Assembly (NCBI GenBank): GCA_049652985.1
Contig: JBASFK010000008.1
Span: 1 to 64,000, forward strand
Length of the DNA stretch: 64,000 bases
Direction of reading: 5' to 3'
Source of the DNA: UBA7657 sp049652985
GTDB lineage: Bacteria > Pseudomonadota > Alphaproteobacteria > Micavibrionales > Micavibrionaceae
In this document: positions 24,267-33,200 of the stretch, one piece after another
Layout: each line of letters opens with the position of its first letter
Position numbering within the stretch: the stretch's first letter is position 1
Notes under the pieces: generated by a model
What the model was told of the DNA's origin: nothing
Database searches by the model: none
Seen by the model: the letters and a program-made list of their open reading frames with translations, nothing else
Program-made: the position numbers and the translations under genes

Positions 24267-25193
24267 TCAGTCGTTCAGGCGGAAGGAATTGGGCCTGGTG
24301 GCAAAGGGCGAGTCCATCTGGCTCAGCAGCATGATTTCAACCGGGTTTGCCGCGAGTTGCTGTGCCGCCAGCGACACATAGCCCGAATCCGCCGGGACAG
24401 GGACGTTGGCGTAGAATTCATCGCGGTAGAGGCTGCCGTTATTATTGTGGCCGCCGTTGAAAACGCTGCTGGCGATCAGCCCGGTTGTCTCGCTCGGGTT
24501 CATGGGTTTCTGTGTTGGTACCGGTGCGGGCTCGTAACCGGGAATGCCGGTTTCCTTGAGGTCGAATTTCCTGTCGAAGAATGCATAGACCTCGTCCATT
24601 GTTTTCGGGCGGCCTGTGCGCGTGTCGAAAAAGACATTGCGGTTCGCTTTCGCGGCGGCGGGGAAAAGCAGGGCCGCCTGCTGCATCGGGTTGGCGTCGC
24701 GCGCCTTCAGGAAAGCCGAAGCCTGTCCTGCACCGAGGAAGTGGGCGAAATACAGTTCCGTCGCGCCGACCTTTCCGCCCCATCGCGCATCCAGGAATTG
24801 TTCGTTCTCGCGGGCAAATTCTGCCGCCATGGCGGAGGCTTTCTCGGGATCGTTGCGCAGCGCCAGGATTTCTTTCCTGTCGGCGCGGCTCGCAACCTTG
24901 CCGTTGTTGCCGATTTTATCCGCCAGCGCCCCCATGCCATATTTATCGCCGTGCTTTTTCACCATGTTGAGCCATGTGCTCTCGATGAACTGGTAAAGGC
25001 CGGAGGCCGAGCTGGTCTTGGCTTTGATTTTCGGGTTGAAGCTGCTTTCAGCGCCTGCCTGCTGCACAAGGTAGGCAAAATCAACCCCCGTCCGGGCGCT
25101 GGCGTTTTTGATGGCATTGACCACCTTGCCGGGCACCGGGGCCAGCATTGAAGCTAAAGCGTTGTTTTGTATTGTATTTGTGCCGTTTACCAT
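24267..25193 (-). CDS. Lytic transglycosylase-like peptidoglycan hydrolase
   Basis: Likely SLT-fold murein hydrolase (308 aa). The catalytic Glu and its context are seen as FAYLVQQAGAESSFNPKIKA and the second motif as SSASGLYQFIESTWLNMV; further typical blocks are LYFAHFLGAGQASAFLKA and a Pro-rich linker after residue 235. I chose the ATG at 25193 (MVNGTNTIQNN); the longer frame to 25319 would overlap the divergent dehydrogenase gene. No signal peptide is obvious, so export may use another route. Confidence 0.8.
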   Translation of the reverse strand: MVNGTNTIQNNALASMLAPVPGKVVNAIKNASARTGVDFAYLVQQAGAESSFNPKIKAKTSSASGLYQFIESTWLNMVKKHGDKYGMGALADKIGNNGKVASRADRKEILALRNDPEKASAMAAEFARENEQFLDARWGGKVGATELYFAHFLGAGQASAFLKARDANPMQQAALLFPAAAKANRNVFFDTRTGRPKTMDEVYAFFDRKFDLKETGIPGYEPAPVPTQKPMNPSETTGLIASSVFNGGHNNNGSLYRDEFYANVPVPADSGYVSLAAQQLAANPVEIMLLSQMDSPFATRPNSFRLND

Positions 25194-25268
25194 GAATAAT
25201 GACTTTGTGTTCGAGAAACGCCTGCATAGGGAATTGCAACCTCTGTGCCACCTCCGAAAGGCCCCGTT

Positions 25269-26903
25269 ATGAGCGATTACCAGCCCCCCCTCCAGGACAT
25301 GAATTTCCTCCTGACCCATGTGCTGGGCTTCAAAAGCGAGAGCGTGGATGAGGCCACCATGGAGGCCGTGTTGGGCGAAGCGGCCAAGCTGGCGTCAGAG
25401 GTGCTCGCGCCCCTCAACCAGCCGGGTGACAGACATGGCGCGAAACTGAAAGACGGCAACGTCACCACCGCGCCCGGATTTAAAGAGGCCTATAAACAAT
25501 ACTGCGAGGGCGGCTGGAACGCTGTCCCGTTCGGTCCCGAATTCGGCGGGCAGGGCCTGCCCTACGCTGCGGCTTTTCCCATTCAGGAAATGTGGCAGGG
25601 CGCCAATATGGCCTTCGGCCTGTGCCCGCTTTTGAACCAGGGCGCGGTCGAGGCGATTAATCATCATGGCTCGGAAGACCAGAAAAAATTCTACCTGCCG
25701 AAAATGATCTCCGGCGAATGGACGGGCACGATGAACCTGACCGAGCCGCAGGCAGGATCTGATCTCGGTTTAATCCGTACGAAAGCCGAGCGCGCGGGCA
25801 ACGCCTATAAAATCTCCGGCCAGAAAATATTCATCACATACGGTGAGCATGATTATACCGACAACATCATCCATCTCGTGCTGGCGCGGTTGCCGGATGC
25901 GCCGGAAGACGTTAAGGGGATTTCATTATTTATCGTTCCGAAATTCCTGGAGGATGGAAGCCGCAACAAGGTTGAATGCATAGGGATCGAGCATAAGCTT
26001 GGTATCCATGCCTCGCCGACCTGTACTATGGATTTCGCGGGCGCGACCGGCTATCTCGTCGGCAAGGAAAATGAAGGCCTGAAATACATGTTCACGATGA
26101 TGAACAATGCGCGGCTTTCGGTCGGGCTGCAGGGCGTGGCCATCGCCGAGCGCAGCTATCAGCGCGCGCTGGCTTACGCGAACGACCGCGTGCAGGGAAA
26201 ATCATTCGCCACCAATCAACGCGTAACGATTTCAGGGCATGCCGATGTAAAGCGCATGCTGCTCTCCATGAAATCACAGATCGAGGCGGGCAGGGCGCTT
26301 GTTTACGAAGCCGCTGTCGCGCTCGATAATAAAGACCAGGCAAAGGTCGAGGTTTTAACGCCCATCGTTAAATCCTGGTGCACCGATATGGCGTGTGATG
26401 TTACGTCGCTGGGCGTGCAGGTGCATGGCGGCATGGGCTTCATAGAGGAAACCGGTGCGGCGCAATATTTCCGTGATGCGCGCATTCTGCCGATCTATGA
26501 GGGAACGAACGGCATCCAGGCCGCCGACCTTGTCTTCCGCAAGATTTTGCGTGACGGTGGCGCGACAGCGAAGAAATATATCGGCGGTATGCTGAAGGGT
26601 ATCGTTCCCGGAGACGAAAAACTTTATGCGCCAGCGGCGAAAGGGCTATTGGAGGCAACGGACGCAATCGTCGCAGCAGGTGGACGCAAGGAAATGGATG
26701 CCGTGGCCGCAGCTTCGGCGTCTTATCTGAAGGCTTTTGGAATTATCGCGGGCGGGGCCCTTCTTTCACGCTCGGCGGCGCAGGCGGGCGCGCAGACTGA
26801 CAAAAATTTCGCGGCAGAAAAGTCGAAAACGGCGGCGTTTTACGCATCGGATATTTTGCCGCTGGCGCATGGATATCTGCGCGCGGCGATGGCGCAGTTA
26901 TAG
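25269..26903 (+). CDS. Acyl-CoA dehydrogenase, large DmdC-like subfamily
   Basis: FAD-dependent acyl-CoA dehydrogenase (544 aa), beta-oxidation or a related acyl-CoA pathway. Motifs GTMNLTEPQAGSDLGLIRTK, KIFITYGEHD, GIEHKLGIHASPTCTMDF and the C-terminal VQVHGGMGFIEETGAAQYFR with DARILPIYEGTNGIQAADL are clear. The C-terminal extension places it with the roughly 590-aa DmdC/FadE5-like group, though the exact substrate cannot be read from sequence. The ATG at 25269 is preferred over 25245 (MPPPKGPV). Confidence 0.9.
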   Translation: MSDYQPPLQDMNFLLTHVLGFKSESVDEATMEAVLGEAAKLASEVLAPLNQPGDRHGAKLKDGNVTTAPGFKEAYKQYCEGGWNAVPFGPEFGGQGLPYAAAFPIQEMWQGANMAFGLCPLLNQGAVEAINHHGSEDQKKFYLPKMISGEWTGTMNLTEPQAGSDLGLIRTKAERAGNAYKISGQKIFITYGEHDYTDNIIHLVLARLPDAPEDVKGISLFIVPKFLEDGSRNKVECIGIEHKLGIHASPTCTMDFAGATGYLVGKENEGLKYMFTMMNNARLSVGLQGVAIAERSYQRALAYANDRVQGKSFATNQRVTISGHADVKRMLLSMKSQIEAGRALVYEAAVALDNKDQAKVEVLTPIVKSWCTDMACDVTSLGVQVHGGMGFIEETGAAQYFRDARILPIYEGTNGIQAADLVFRKILRDGGATAKKYIGGMLKGIVPGDEKLYAPAAKGLLEATDAIVAAGGRKEMDAVAAASASYLKAFGIIAGGALLSRSAAQAGAQTDKNFAAEKSKTAAFYASDILPLAHGYLRAAMAQL

Positions 26904-26906
26904 CCG

Positions 26907-27506
26907 CTATTGCGCTTGCCGTTCAGGGAAAAGTTTCTTCGCTGTTTCCGGATCATTACAGGAGATATAGGCCTGCGTCTGAAAATGAACGAAGGCTTTC
27001 GAACTGGGCCCGCTGCGATTGTCACGCTCATATAGCTTGGCGAAAGTGTTAGCGTAGCACGCGCAATATTCCTCGACCGGGATATCAAGCGGCATCAGCG
27101 TGGCATTCTTGACGCACTCCTGATATTCATAGCCCGCCGCTTTTGTTGCGTCTGCGCATTCTCCCGTGATTGAAAGAGCAATGGAAGTCATCGAAGCCTT
27201 GGGCCCGACCTGGATTCTTCTATCAAGAAATTTCGAAGCCAGGCATTTGCAGTTGTAATATAGCGACATGCTGCCGGTTCTTTCACACAGGCTGAAATAT
27301 TTCTGTGCTTCCTGGATATATTCTTCCGGCAGGTCCATATAAAGATTGGGGTCTGAGGGCGTCTGGGTTGGCGCGTTTTTGAGCGTTTCCTCCAGCGTCT
27401 TCCTGTCGGCCGGGCCGGGTTCCTGCGCGCCCGCACAAGCCGACGCTAAAATGGCAAGCCCCAGGAAAAAGGCAAAAAACAGGTGGATGAAGGCACTGAA
27501 CTTCAT
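26907..27506 (-). CDS. Secreted Cys-rich protein, unknown
   Basis: Not recognised (199 aa). The N-terminal signal peptide (MKFSAFIHLFFAFFLGLAIL) ends near ASACAGAQ. The mature part has about nine Cys in CxC and spaced pairs (NCKCLAS, EYCACYANTFAKLYE), suggesting a periplasmic disulfide-bonded fold. It converges on the dehydrogenase gene with only 3 bases between stops. Confidence 0.65.
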   Translation of the reverse strand: MKFSAFIHLFFAFFLGLAILASACAGAQEPGPADRKTLEETLKNAPTQTPSDPNLYMDLPEEYIQEAQKYFSLCERTGSMSLYYNCKCLASKFLDRRIQVGPKASMTSIALSITGECADATKAAGYEYQECVKNATLMPLDIPVEEYCACYANTFAKLYERDNRSGPSSKAFVHFQTQAYISCNDPETAKKLFPERQAQ

Positions 27507-27544
27507 GCCTTCATCATAACATTTTAGTACGGATAGTGGGAATT

Positions 27545-28120
27545 TTATGAGCCGGCGCCCTTGACGCGCTTCCAGAGGCCCTTGAAGTTGAAATTCTCTT
27601 CTTCGGCTTTCTCGTCCTGCGCATTCTGGTTGCCTGGCTTCAGCTTCTGGACAGTTTTATCGGACTGTTTTTCCATCTGCTCGCGGCGCTGGCGGGCGCG
27701 GGCTTCGCGCTCCTTAAGTTCGGCGCGCAGCTCTTCAGCCTGCTTCTGGCTGAACTGGCTGGTGATCAGAACCTGCGAAGCCTGTTTCTGCCACAGGTCG
27801 CGCTGGTCTTTCAGGTCGGCGATCTGGCTATGCGCCATCTCAAGCTGGTCTTCCAGCATCTTGATGCGCATTTTGAGGCGTTCGGTTTCAAGCATCGAGG
27901 ATGCTTTTTCCAGCTCCTGCTCCACCCCCATCGACGAGGGTGCGGCACCGTTGCCGCTGGCGCGAAGGCCAAGGGCCCGGTCCAGTTCCGAGACATCAAT
28001 GACCCGGCGTCCGTTAGGATCGACCTCGTAAGAAAGCTTGCCGTTATTCATGGCCCGCTGGATGGTGGATTTTGATCTGCCGGTGAGCTCGGCCGCTCTT
28101 TGTGCGCCTACTTTAGCCAT
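27545..28120 (-). CDS. Helix-turn-helix protein with long coiled coil
   Basis: Probable DNA-binding protein (191 aa). Residues 1-50 resemble a winged helix of the MerR/excisionase kind (GAQRAAELTGRSKSTIQRAM, then SYEVDPNGRRVIDVSELDRA). Residues about 65-160 form a heptad-rich coiled coil (ELEKASSMLETERLKMRIKM and onward), and the end is basic. The layout recalls plasmid or phage DNA-binding proteins with an oligomerising stalk. It is a single gene on the minus strand; the target is unknown. Confidence 0.6.
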   Translation of the reverse strand: MAKVGAQRAAELTGRSKSTIQRAMNNGKLSYEVDPNGRRVIDVSELDRALGLRASGNGAAPSSMGVEQELEKASSMLETERLKMRIKMLEDQLEMAHSQIADLKDQRDLWQKQASQVLITSQFSQKQAEELRAELKEREARARQRREQMEKQSDKTVQKLKPGNQNAQDEKAEEENFNFKGLWKRVKGAGS

Positions 28121-28215
28121 TGTTCGAATCCCTTTCAGTGTGAAGCGTTAGCGTTACCACGAGTAAGCATCCTGAATCAAGAATCTATTACATAAGACGA
28201 AAAACCCTTTTGAAA

Positions 28216-28245
28216 CCGGGCCTTTCGCTCCGGGCCGTGGCCCGG
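28216..28245 (-). terminator. Possible terminator after the SapC gene
   Basis: GC-rich complementary blocks (CCGGGCC and GGCCCGG copies) lie directly downstream of the SapC-family stop on the minus strand, followed by TTTC and a T-rich stretch. Several alternative pairings exist. Confidence 0.45.
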
Positions 28246-28247
28246 CC

Positions 28248-29063
28248 TTAAGCGGCTTCTTTCGAAAGACGCTGATTCAGCAGGTACGTAAGGCGCTGCC
28301 ATTGTGCGCCCGAAAACAGGTGCGCATACACAAAGGGCAGCCAGCCTTTTGTACGCCATTCGAGGAACGTCTTGTCGTCCATATCGGCGAGTTTCTGCTC
28401 GTCGACAATACGGAAGCCAGAGAAATTAATGCGGCGATTGCCCGCGACATTGATTTGCGCCTCGCGCTGGACCAGCAGGCCGCTTTTGGCCAGAGCCTTG
28501 CTGAATTCCTGCGTCTGCTGCGCGGCGGCATGGTAGGACTTGCAGAATTCCAGCGCGTTCTGCGCAAGCTGGCTCGGCTTGCCGTCGGCGGTAAAAAACG
28601 GCTGTGTGTCGCTTTTTTCGACGATGTCATCGCTCATGTCCACGCACAGTGAAAGCTGGTCCTTGCCCGGCAGTTCCGAGAAGATGAAAGGATAGCGGCG
28701 GATATAAGCCGGGATATAGGTGGCATCTTCCCAGCGACCGGTTTTCTTGTCGAAAAACAGGTTTTCGTTGTCGCGCAGGCCCAGGATCGCGACAGGCGTC
28801 GCGTTTTCATCGGGTCCGAAAGCGATCGGGTAGAAATGGCAGATCTGCGGCATCTCGATCAGGTTAACTGGCACGGCGTTAACATCCTCGGCGAAGTTGA
28901 AGCCGAAGTTTTTACGCAGGGAAAGATTGGCATGCGCCTTGGCATCAAGCGGCGTCGGCTTTTTGTAAAAAAGAGGCAGCACGTTACCGGTACGGGGCTG
29001 TTCGCCTTTTGCGCCGTTTTCTTTGGCTTTTTTATTATTGTCCGGCTTGTCTTTCTTTGCCAT
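28248..29063 (-). CDS. SapC family protein
   Basis: Member of the SapC family (271 aa), named after a Campylobacter S-layer locus gene but of unproven function elsewhere. Typical blocks are VNLIEMPQICHFYPIAFGPD, VAILGLRDNENLFFDKKTGR and ATYIPAYIRRYPFIFSELPG; the C-terminal half contains FSGFRIVDEQKL and the acidic segment DKTFLEWRTKGWL. The first 30 residues are Lys-rich and low in complexity. No signal peptide is seen. It is divergent from ugd across 212 bases. Confidence 0.8.
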   Translation of the reverse strand: MAKKDKPDNNKKAKENGAKGEQPRTGNVLPLFYKKPTPLDAKAHANLSLRKNFGFNFAEDVNAVPVNLIEMPQICHFYPIAFGPDENATPVAILGLRDNENLFFDKKTGRWEDATYIPAYIRRYPFIFSELPGKDQLSLCVDMSDDIVEKSDTQPFFTADGKPSQLAQNALEFCKSYHAAAQQTQEFSKALAKSGLLVQREAQINVAGNRRINFSGFRIVDEQKLADMDDKTFLEWRTKGWLPFVYAHLFSGAQWQRLTYLLNQRLSKEAA

Positions 29064-29275
29064 CGGGAAATCCTTGGTTGTGTTCGTTTACGATGGGGGA
29101 TATTAGGCCAAAGATTACCCCCAGCGCAACGGGTTTTGGGCGTCTAAAGACCCTCAAAAACACCCCAAAAACCGCCTTTTTCGGAGCCTTTAGCGCAAAA
29201 AAGACCAGAAAATCCTTCCGCCCGGTCTGAAAATCGTCTAGTTTCGGGCCGGTTCTTGGGAAACGAGGCTCCAAA

Positions 29276-30622
29276 ATGCGCATAGCGATTGTCGGAACAG
29301 GATATGTCGGGCTGGTTTCGGGTACGTGTTTCGCCGAATTCGGCATCGATGTCACATGCGTCGACCGCGACAAGGGCAAGATCGCCCGCCTGAAAAAAGG
29401 CGAAATCCCGATTTACGAACCCGGCCTGGAGGATCTCGTCGCCAAGCAGGTCAAGGCTGGCCGACTGGCCTTCACCACGAACCTTCCCGAAGCAGTCAAG
29501 GACGCCGACGCGGTATTCATCGCCGTGGGCACGCCCGCCCGCCGCGACGACGGCCATGCCGACATGTCGTATGTTTACGAGGCCGCAGCAGAAATCGCCG
29601 CCGCGCTTGAGGGCTATACATTGATCGTCACCAAATCCACGGTGCCCGTCGGCACCGCGCGTGAGGTGGAAAAAATCATCCGCTCAACAAATCTGAAAGC
29701 AGATTTCGACGTTTGCTCGAACCCGGAATTCCTGCGCGAAGGCGCCGCGATCAACGACTTCATGCGCCCCGACCGCGTCGTTATCGGCACTAATTCGCCG
29801 CGTGCGGCTGAAATGATGCGCGAGCTGTATCGCCCGCTTTACATCAATGAAACGCCGATGGTGGTAACGACGCCTGAAACCGCCGAGATCATCAAATACG
29901 CAGCGAACGCATTCCTCGCCACCAAGATCACATTCATCAACGAGATCGCGAATTTATGCGAGCAGACTGGCGCGAACGTGCAGGAAGTCGCGAAAGGCAT
30001 TGGCCTCGACGGACGCATCGGCAAAAAATTTCTGCATGCGGGCCCCGGTTACGGCGGCTCGTGTTTCCCTAAGGATACGCTGGCGTTGACGCAGATCGGC
30101 CAGAAATACGGCGCGCCGCAGAACATCGTCGAGACGGTTGTTTGGGTGAATGCCGAACGCCAACGTAGCATGGCGCACCGTGTTATTGAAGCCTGTGGCG
30201 GGAACCTCGAAGGCCTGAAAATCGCCGTTCTTGGAGTTGCGTTCAAACCGAATACCGATGACGTGCGCGAAGCGCCGAGCCTCGTCATTATCCCGCTGCT
30301 GCAGGAAGAGGGCGCAAAAATATCGGCTTATGACCCCGCCGCTATGGAACATGCCGGCGAGCATCTTGAGAATGTCGAATGGTGCAAGGACGCTTATAAC
30401 GCGGTAGACGAGGCCGACGCGCTGGTGATCCTGACCGAATGGAACGAGTTCCGGGCGCTGGATCTGGATCGCATAGCGGGTATTATGAAGACCAGACGTA
30501 TTATCGATCTTCGTAACATCTACAAGGTCCGGGACATGAAGGAAGCGGGCTTCCATTATGTCTCGGTTGGACGGCCCGAAGTCCTGCCACCCCCGGTTGT
30601 TGCAGCGAAAAAAATAGGCTAG
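29276..30622 (+). CDS. ugd: UDP-glucose 6-dehydrogenase
   Basis: Oxidises UDP-glucose to UDP-glucuronate for polysaccharides (448 aa). The NAD site is MRIAIVGTGYVGLVSGTCFA, and the catalytic Cys lies in GPGYGGSCFPKDTLALTQIG. The C-terminal domain contains VLGVAFKPNTDDVREAPSLV. Length is normal. A hairpin directly after its stop separates it from the sulfate activation genes. Confidence 0.96.
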   Translation: MRIAIVGTGYVGLVSGTCFAEFGIDVTCVDRDKGKIARLKKGEIPIYEPGLEDLVAKQVKAGRLAFTTNLPEAVKDADAVFIAVGTPARRDDGHADMSYVYEAAAEIAAALEGYTLIVTKSTVPVGTAREVEKIIRSTNLKADFDVCSNPEFLREGAAINDFMRPDRVVIGTNSPRAAEMMRELYRPLYINETPMVVTTPETAEIIKYAANAFLATKITFINEIANLCEQTGANVQEVAKGIGLDGRIGKKFLHAGPGYGGSCFPKDTLALTQIGQKYGAPQNIVETVVWVNAERQRSMAHRVIEACGGNLEGLKIAVLGVAFKPNTDDVREAPSLVIIPLLQEEGAKISAYDPAAMEHAGEHLENVEWCKDAYNAVDEADALVILTEWNEFRALDLDRIAGIMKTRRIIDLRNIYKVRDMKEAGFHYVSVGRPEVLPPPVVAAKKIG

Positions 30623-30623
30623 T

Positions 30624-30660
30624 CTGATCCTGCTGCGTTTCCTTGCAGGATCAGGATTTT
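30624..30660 (+). terminator. Terminator between ugd and cysD
   Basis: The perfect 10-bp stem CTGATCCTGC (30624-30633) / GCAGGATCAG (30645-30654) is followed by GATTTT. A TTG at 30643, which would lengthen cysD, lies inside this hairpin. Confidence 0.65.
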
Positions 30661-30666
30661 CCCTTA

Positions 30667-31464
30667 GTGAATGATTTTTTGGACGGGCTGGAAGCGCGGA
30701 CGATTTATATCCTTCGTGAAGCATACAGGACTATGCAGCCCCTCGGCATGCTCTGGTCCATGGGCAAGGATTCCACGGCGCTGCTCTGGATGGTGCGCAA
30801 AAGTTTCTTCGGCCGCGTACCCTTCCCGGTCATCCTGCTCGACACCGGTATGGAGTTGCCCGAGGTCTACGAATTTCGCGACCGTTTGATCAAAGACTGG
30901 AAACTCGATTGCATTAGTTACGAATGTCCGCCCGAAAGCGAGATGGATCAAAGTCTCAAGCCGGCGACGCGCGCGGCAGCGCGGAAAACGGAAGGTCTTA
31001 AAAACCTGCTGCGCGAGCAGAAATTCAAAGGCATCATCGCCGGCATACGGCGCGACGAGCAGGGACTGCGCGCCAAGGAGCGGGTGTTCTCCCCGCGCCG
31101 CGCCGACGGCTCGTGGGATTTCAAAAATCAGCCCGCCGAATTGTGGGACCAATATAATACCGCCCTGCCGCCCGATGCGCATATGCGCATCCATCCCATT
31201 CTGCACTGGGCCGAGATCGATATCTGGCGCTACCTGAAGCGCGAGGATATTCCATGCGTGCCGCTTTATTTTGCGAAGGGTGGCATGCGTTACCGCTCGC
31301 TTGGTGAAAGTAACATTACGTTCCCCGTGGCAAGCAATGCCGCGACGCTGGATGAGATCATCGCCGAGCTTGAAACCACGAAAATTTCCGAACGCGCCGG
31401 TCGCGCCATGGATCGCGAAACCGAGGACAGTTTCGAACTTCTCCGTACGCGGGGGTATATGTGA
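30667..31464 (+). CDS. cysD: Sulfate adenylyltransferase subunit 2
   Basis: Catalytic subunit of ATP sulfurylase, making APS from sulfate and ATP (265 aa). The PP-loop site is MLWSMGKDSTALLWMVRKSF, and later motifs are IIAGIRRDEQGLRAKERVFS and VPLYFAKGGMRYRSLGE. The GTG at 30667 gives an N-terminus VNDFLDGLEARTIYILREAY, which matches the family; the TTG at 30643 falls within a terminator hairpin. Its TGA overlaps the GTG start of cysNC. Confidence 0.92.
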   Translation: MNDFLDGLEARTIYILREAYRTMQPLGMLWSMGKDSTALLWMVRKSFFGRVPFPVILLDTGMELPEVYEFRDRLIKDWKLDCISYECPPESEMDQSLKPATRAAARKTEGLKNLLREQKFKGIIAGIRRDEQGLRAKERVFSPRRADGSWDFKNQPAELWDQYNTALPPDAHMRIHPILHWAEIDIWRYLKREDIPCVPLYFAKGGMRYRSLGESNITFPVASNAATLDEIIAELETTKISERAGRAMDRETEDSFELLRTRGYM

Positions 31465-33200
31465 GCGGTGCTTTGCGCGTTGTTATGGCTGGCGAGGTGG
31501 ATCACGGAAAATCCACCATTGCCGGGCGTCTGCTGCATGATACGGGCTCGCTTACCGACGGGCGTATCGAGGAATTAAAGAAAATATGCGAGCGGCGCGG
31601 CGGCGGACAGGAATGGTCGTTCCTGCTGGACGCATTCCAGGATGAACGCAACCAGTCCATCACCATCGATACCGCGCAGGCGCGGTTTAAGACTTCAAAA
31701 CGCGGCTATGTTCTGATCGACGCGCCGGGACACCTGGAATTCCTGCGCAACATGTTTTCCGGCGCGTCCGGGGCCGATGCAGCGGTGCTGGTGGTTGATG
31801 CCTCGCGCGGCCTGCAGGAACAGACGATGCGCCATGCACAGGTTCTCTCGCTGGTTGGTATCGCGCAGGTGATTGTCGCCGTCAATAAAATGGATGCGGT
31901 AGGTTACGACCGCACGGTTTTCAAAAAAATCACTGGAGAGATTTCAAAAATCCTGACGCCATTCGCCGTTATCCCGATCTCGGCCCGGAACGGAGAGATG
32001 ATCGCAGGCCGCAGCGAAAATATGAAGTGGTATGAAGGCCTGACGATTACAGAAGCATTTGATGCGCTGGCCGTGCCGAGGGCGCTTGACGATAAGCCGC
32101 TGCGTTTTTCCGTGCAGGATATTTATCATGATAGTGGCCGCCGCATTTTTACCGGCCGGGTGGAAAGCGGCGTGTTGAAGCGCGGCGATGAATTGCTGTT
32201 CGCGCCTTATGCCCAGGTGGCGAAGGTGAAATCCATCGCGGTCTGGCCGGATGATCCCGCAAAAACCGAAGCGCGCGCAGGCGAAGCAGTCGGTATAACT
32301 CTGGATCAACAGATTTTTGCAGAGCGTGGCGCTCTCGCCAGTCATGCGGATGACGCGCCCGCCCTTTCGCATATTTTAAAAACCAGGATTTTCCGCCTGC
32401 GCAGCGCGCCCATTATTCCCGGTGAAAATTTTACGGCAAGAACGGGAACCTCCTCCTTTAATGTAGAAATTGTTTCGGTTGAGCAGAGCGATGGTATGCT
32501 CTCCGAACTGACGTTGCGCGCGGAAATGCTCCAGCCCGTCGACCCGGGTAGAAAAATCGTTCTCCTCGCGGAGGCAGAGCCTGTTGGAGCAGGAATATTG
32601 CTTGGCACCGGGAAATATTCGGCAAAATCAACCCCCGATGGTTGCGATTTCTGGCTCACAGGTCTTTCCGGCGCGGGTAAAACAACCATCGCCAAGGCCG
32701 CGGAAAAAGAACTGTTGGGCCGCGGCTATAAAGTGCACGTGCTGGACGGTGATGAAATCCGCCGTACAATAAGCGCTGATCTTGGCTTCTCGCCTGAGGA
32801 CAGGGCAGAGAATATCCGCCGCGCGGGTGCTTTGGCTGCGCATATGGCAGGCGCAGGGATAATCGTCATTGCCGCCTTCATCTCGCCTTTCCGCGCAGGC
32901 CGCAGCCATGCCAGGAAAGCAGCCTCGGGCCGGTTTCGTGAAATTTACATCAGGGCCGACCTAGAGACATGCGAGGCCCGCGATCCGAAAAATCTTTACA
33001 AAAAGGCCCGGGCCGGTGAGATTACCGGCTTCACGGGGATCGATTCCCCCTATGAAGCGCCGGAGAACCCGGATCTTGTGATTGATACGCAGAACCACGG
33101 CGCGGAAGCGTGTATAAATGGCGTTGTGGCCTTTATCGAGAACGAGGTTTCCCCGCAGCGGGAGAAACAAGAGAAAGACAGGACCGTTGCCTTCAAGTGA
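31461..33200 (+). CDS. cysNC: Bifunctional ATP sulfurylase GTPase / APS kinase (CysNC)
   Basis: Fusion of the CysN GTPase subunit of ATP sulfurylase with APS kinase (579 aa), giving APS and then PAPS. G-domain motifs are AGEVDHGKST (G1), DAPGHLEF (G3) and NKMD (G4). Beta-barrel domains follow to about residue 385. The APS kinase P-loop GLSGAGKTTIAKAAEKELLG starts near residue 397, and FISPFRAGR is also seen. At 579 aa it is some 40-60 residues shorter than common NodQ/CysNC proteins. It starts at GTG 31461, overlapping cysD by 4 bases. Confidence 0.93.
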   Translation: MSGALRVVMAGEVDHGKSTIAGRLLHDTGSLTDGRIEELKKICERRGGGQEWSFLLDAFQDERNQSITIDTAQARFKTSKRGYVLIDAPGHLEFLRNMFSGASGADAAVLVVDASRGLQEQTMRHAQVLSLVGIAQVIVAVNKMDAVGYDRTVFKKITGEISKILTPFAVIPISARNGEMIAGRSENMKWYEGLTITEAFDALAVPRALDDKPLRFSVQDIYHDSGRRIFTGRVESGVLKRGDELLFAPYAQVAKVKSIAVWPDDPAKTEARAGEAVGITLDQQIFAERGALASHADDAPALSHILKTRIFRLRSAPIIPGENFTARTGTSSFNVEIVSVEQSDGMLSELTLRAEMLQPVDPGRKIVLLAEAEPVGAGILLGTGKYSAKSTPDGCDFWLTGLSGAGKTTIAKAAEKELLGRGYKVHVLDGDEIRRTISADLGFSPEDRAENIRRAGALAAHMAGAGIIVIAAFISPFRAGRSHARKAASGRFREIYIRADLETCEARDPKNLYKKARAGEITGFTGIDSPYEAPENPDLVIDTQNHGAEACINGVVAFIENEVSPQREKQEKDRTVAFK

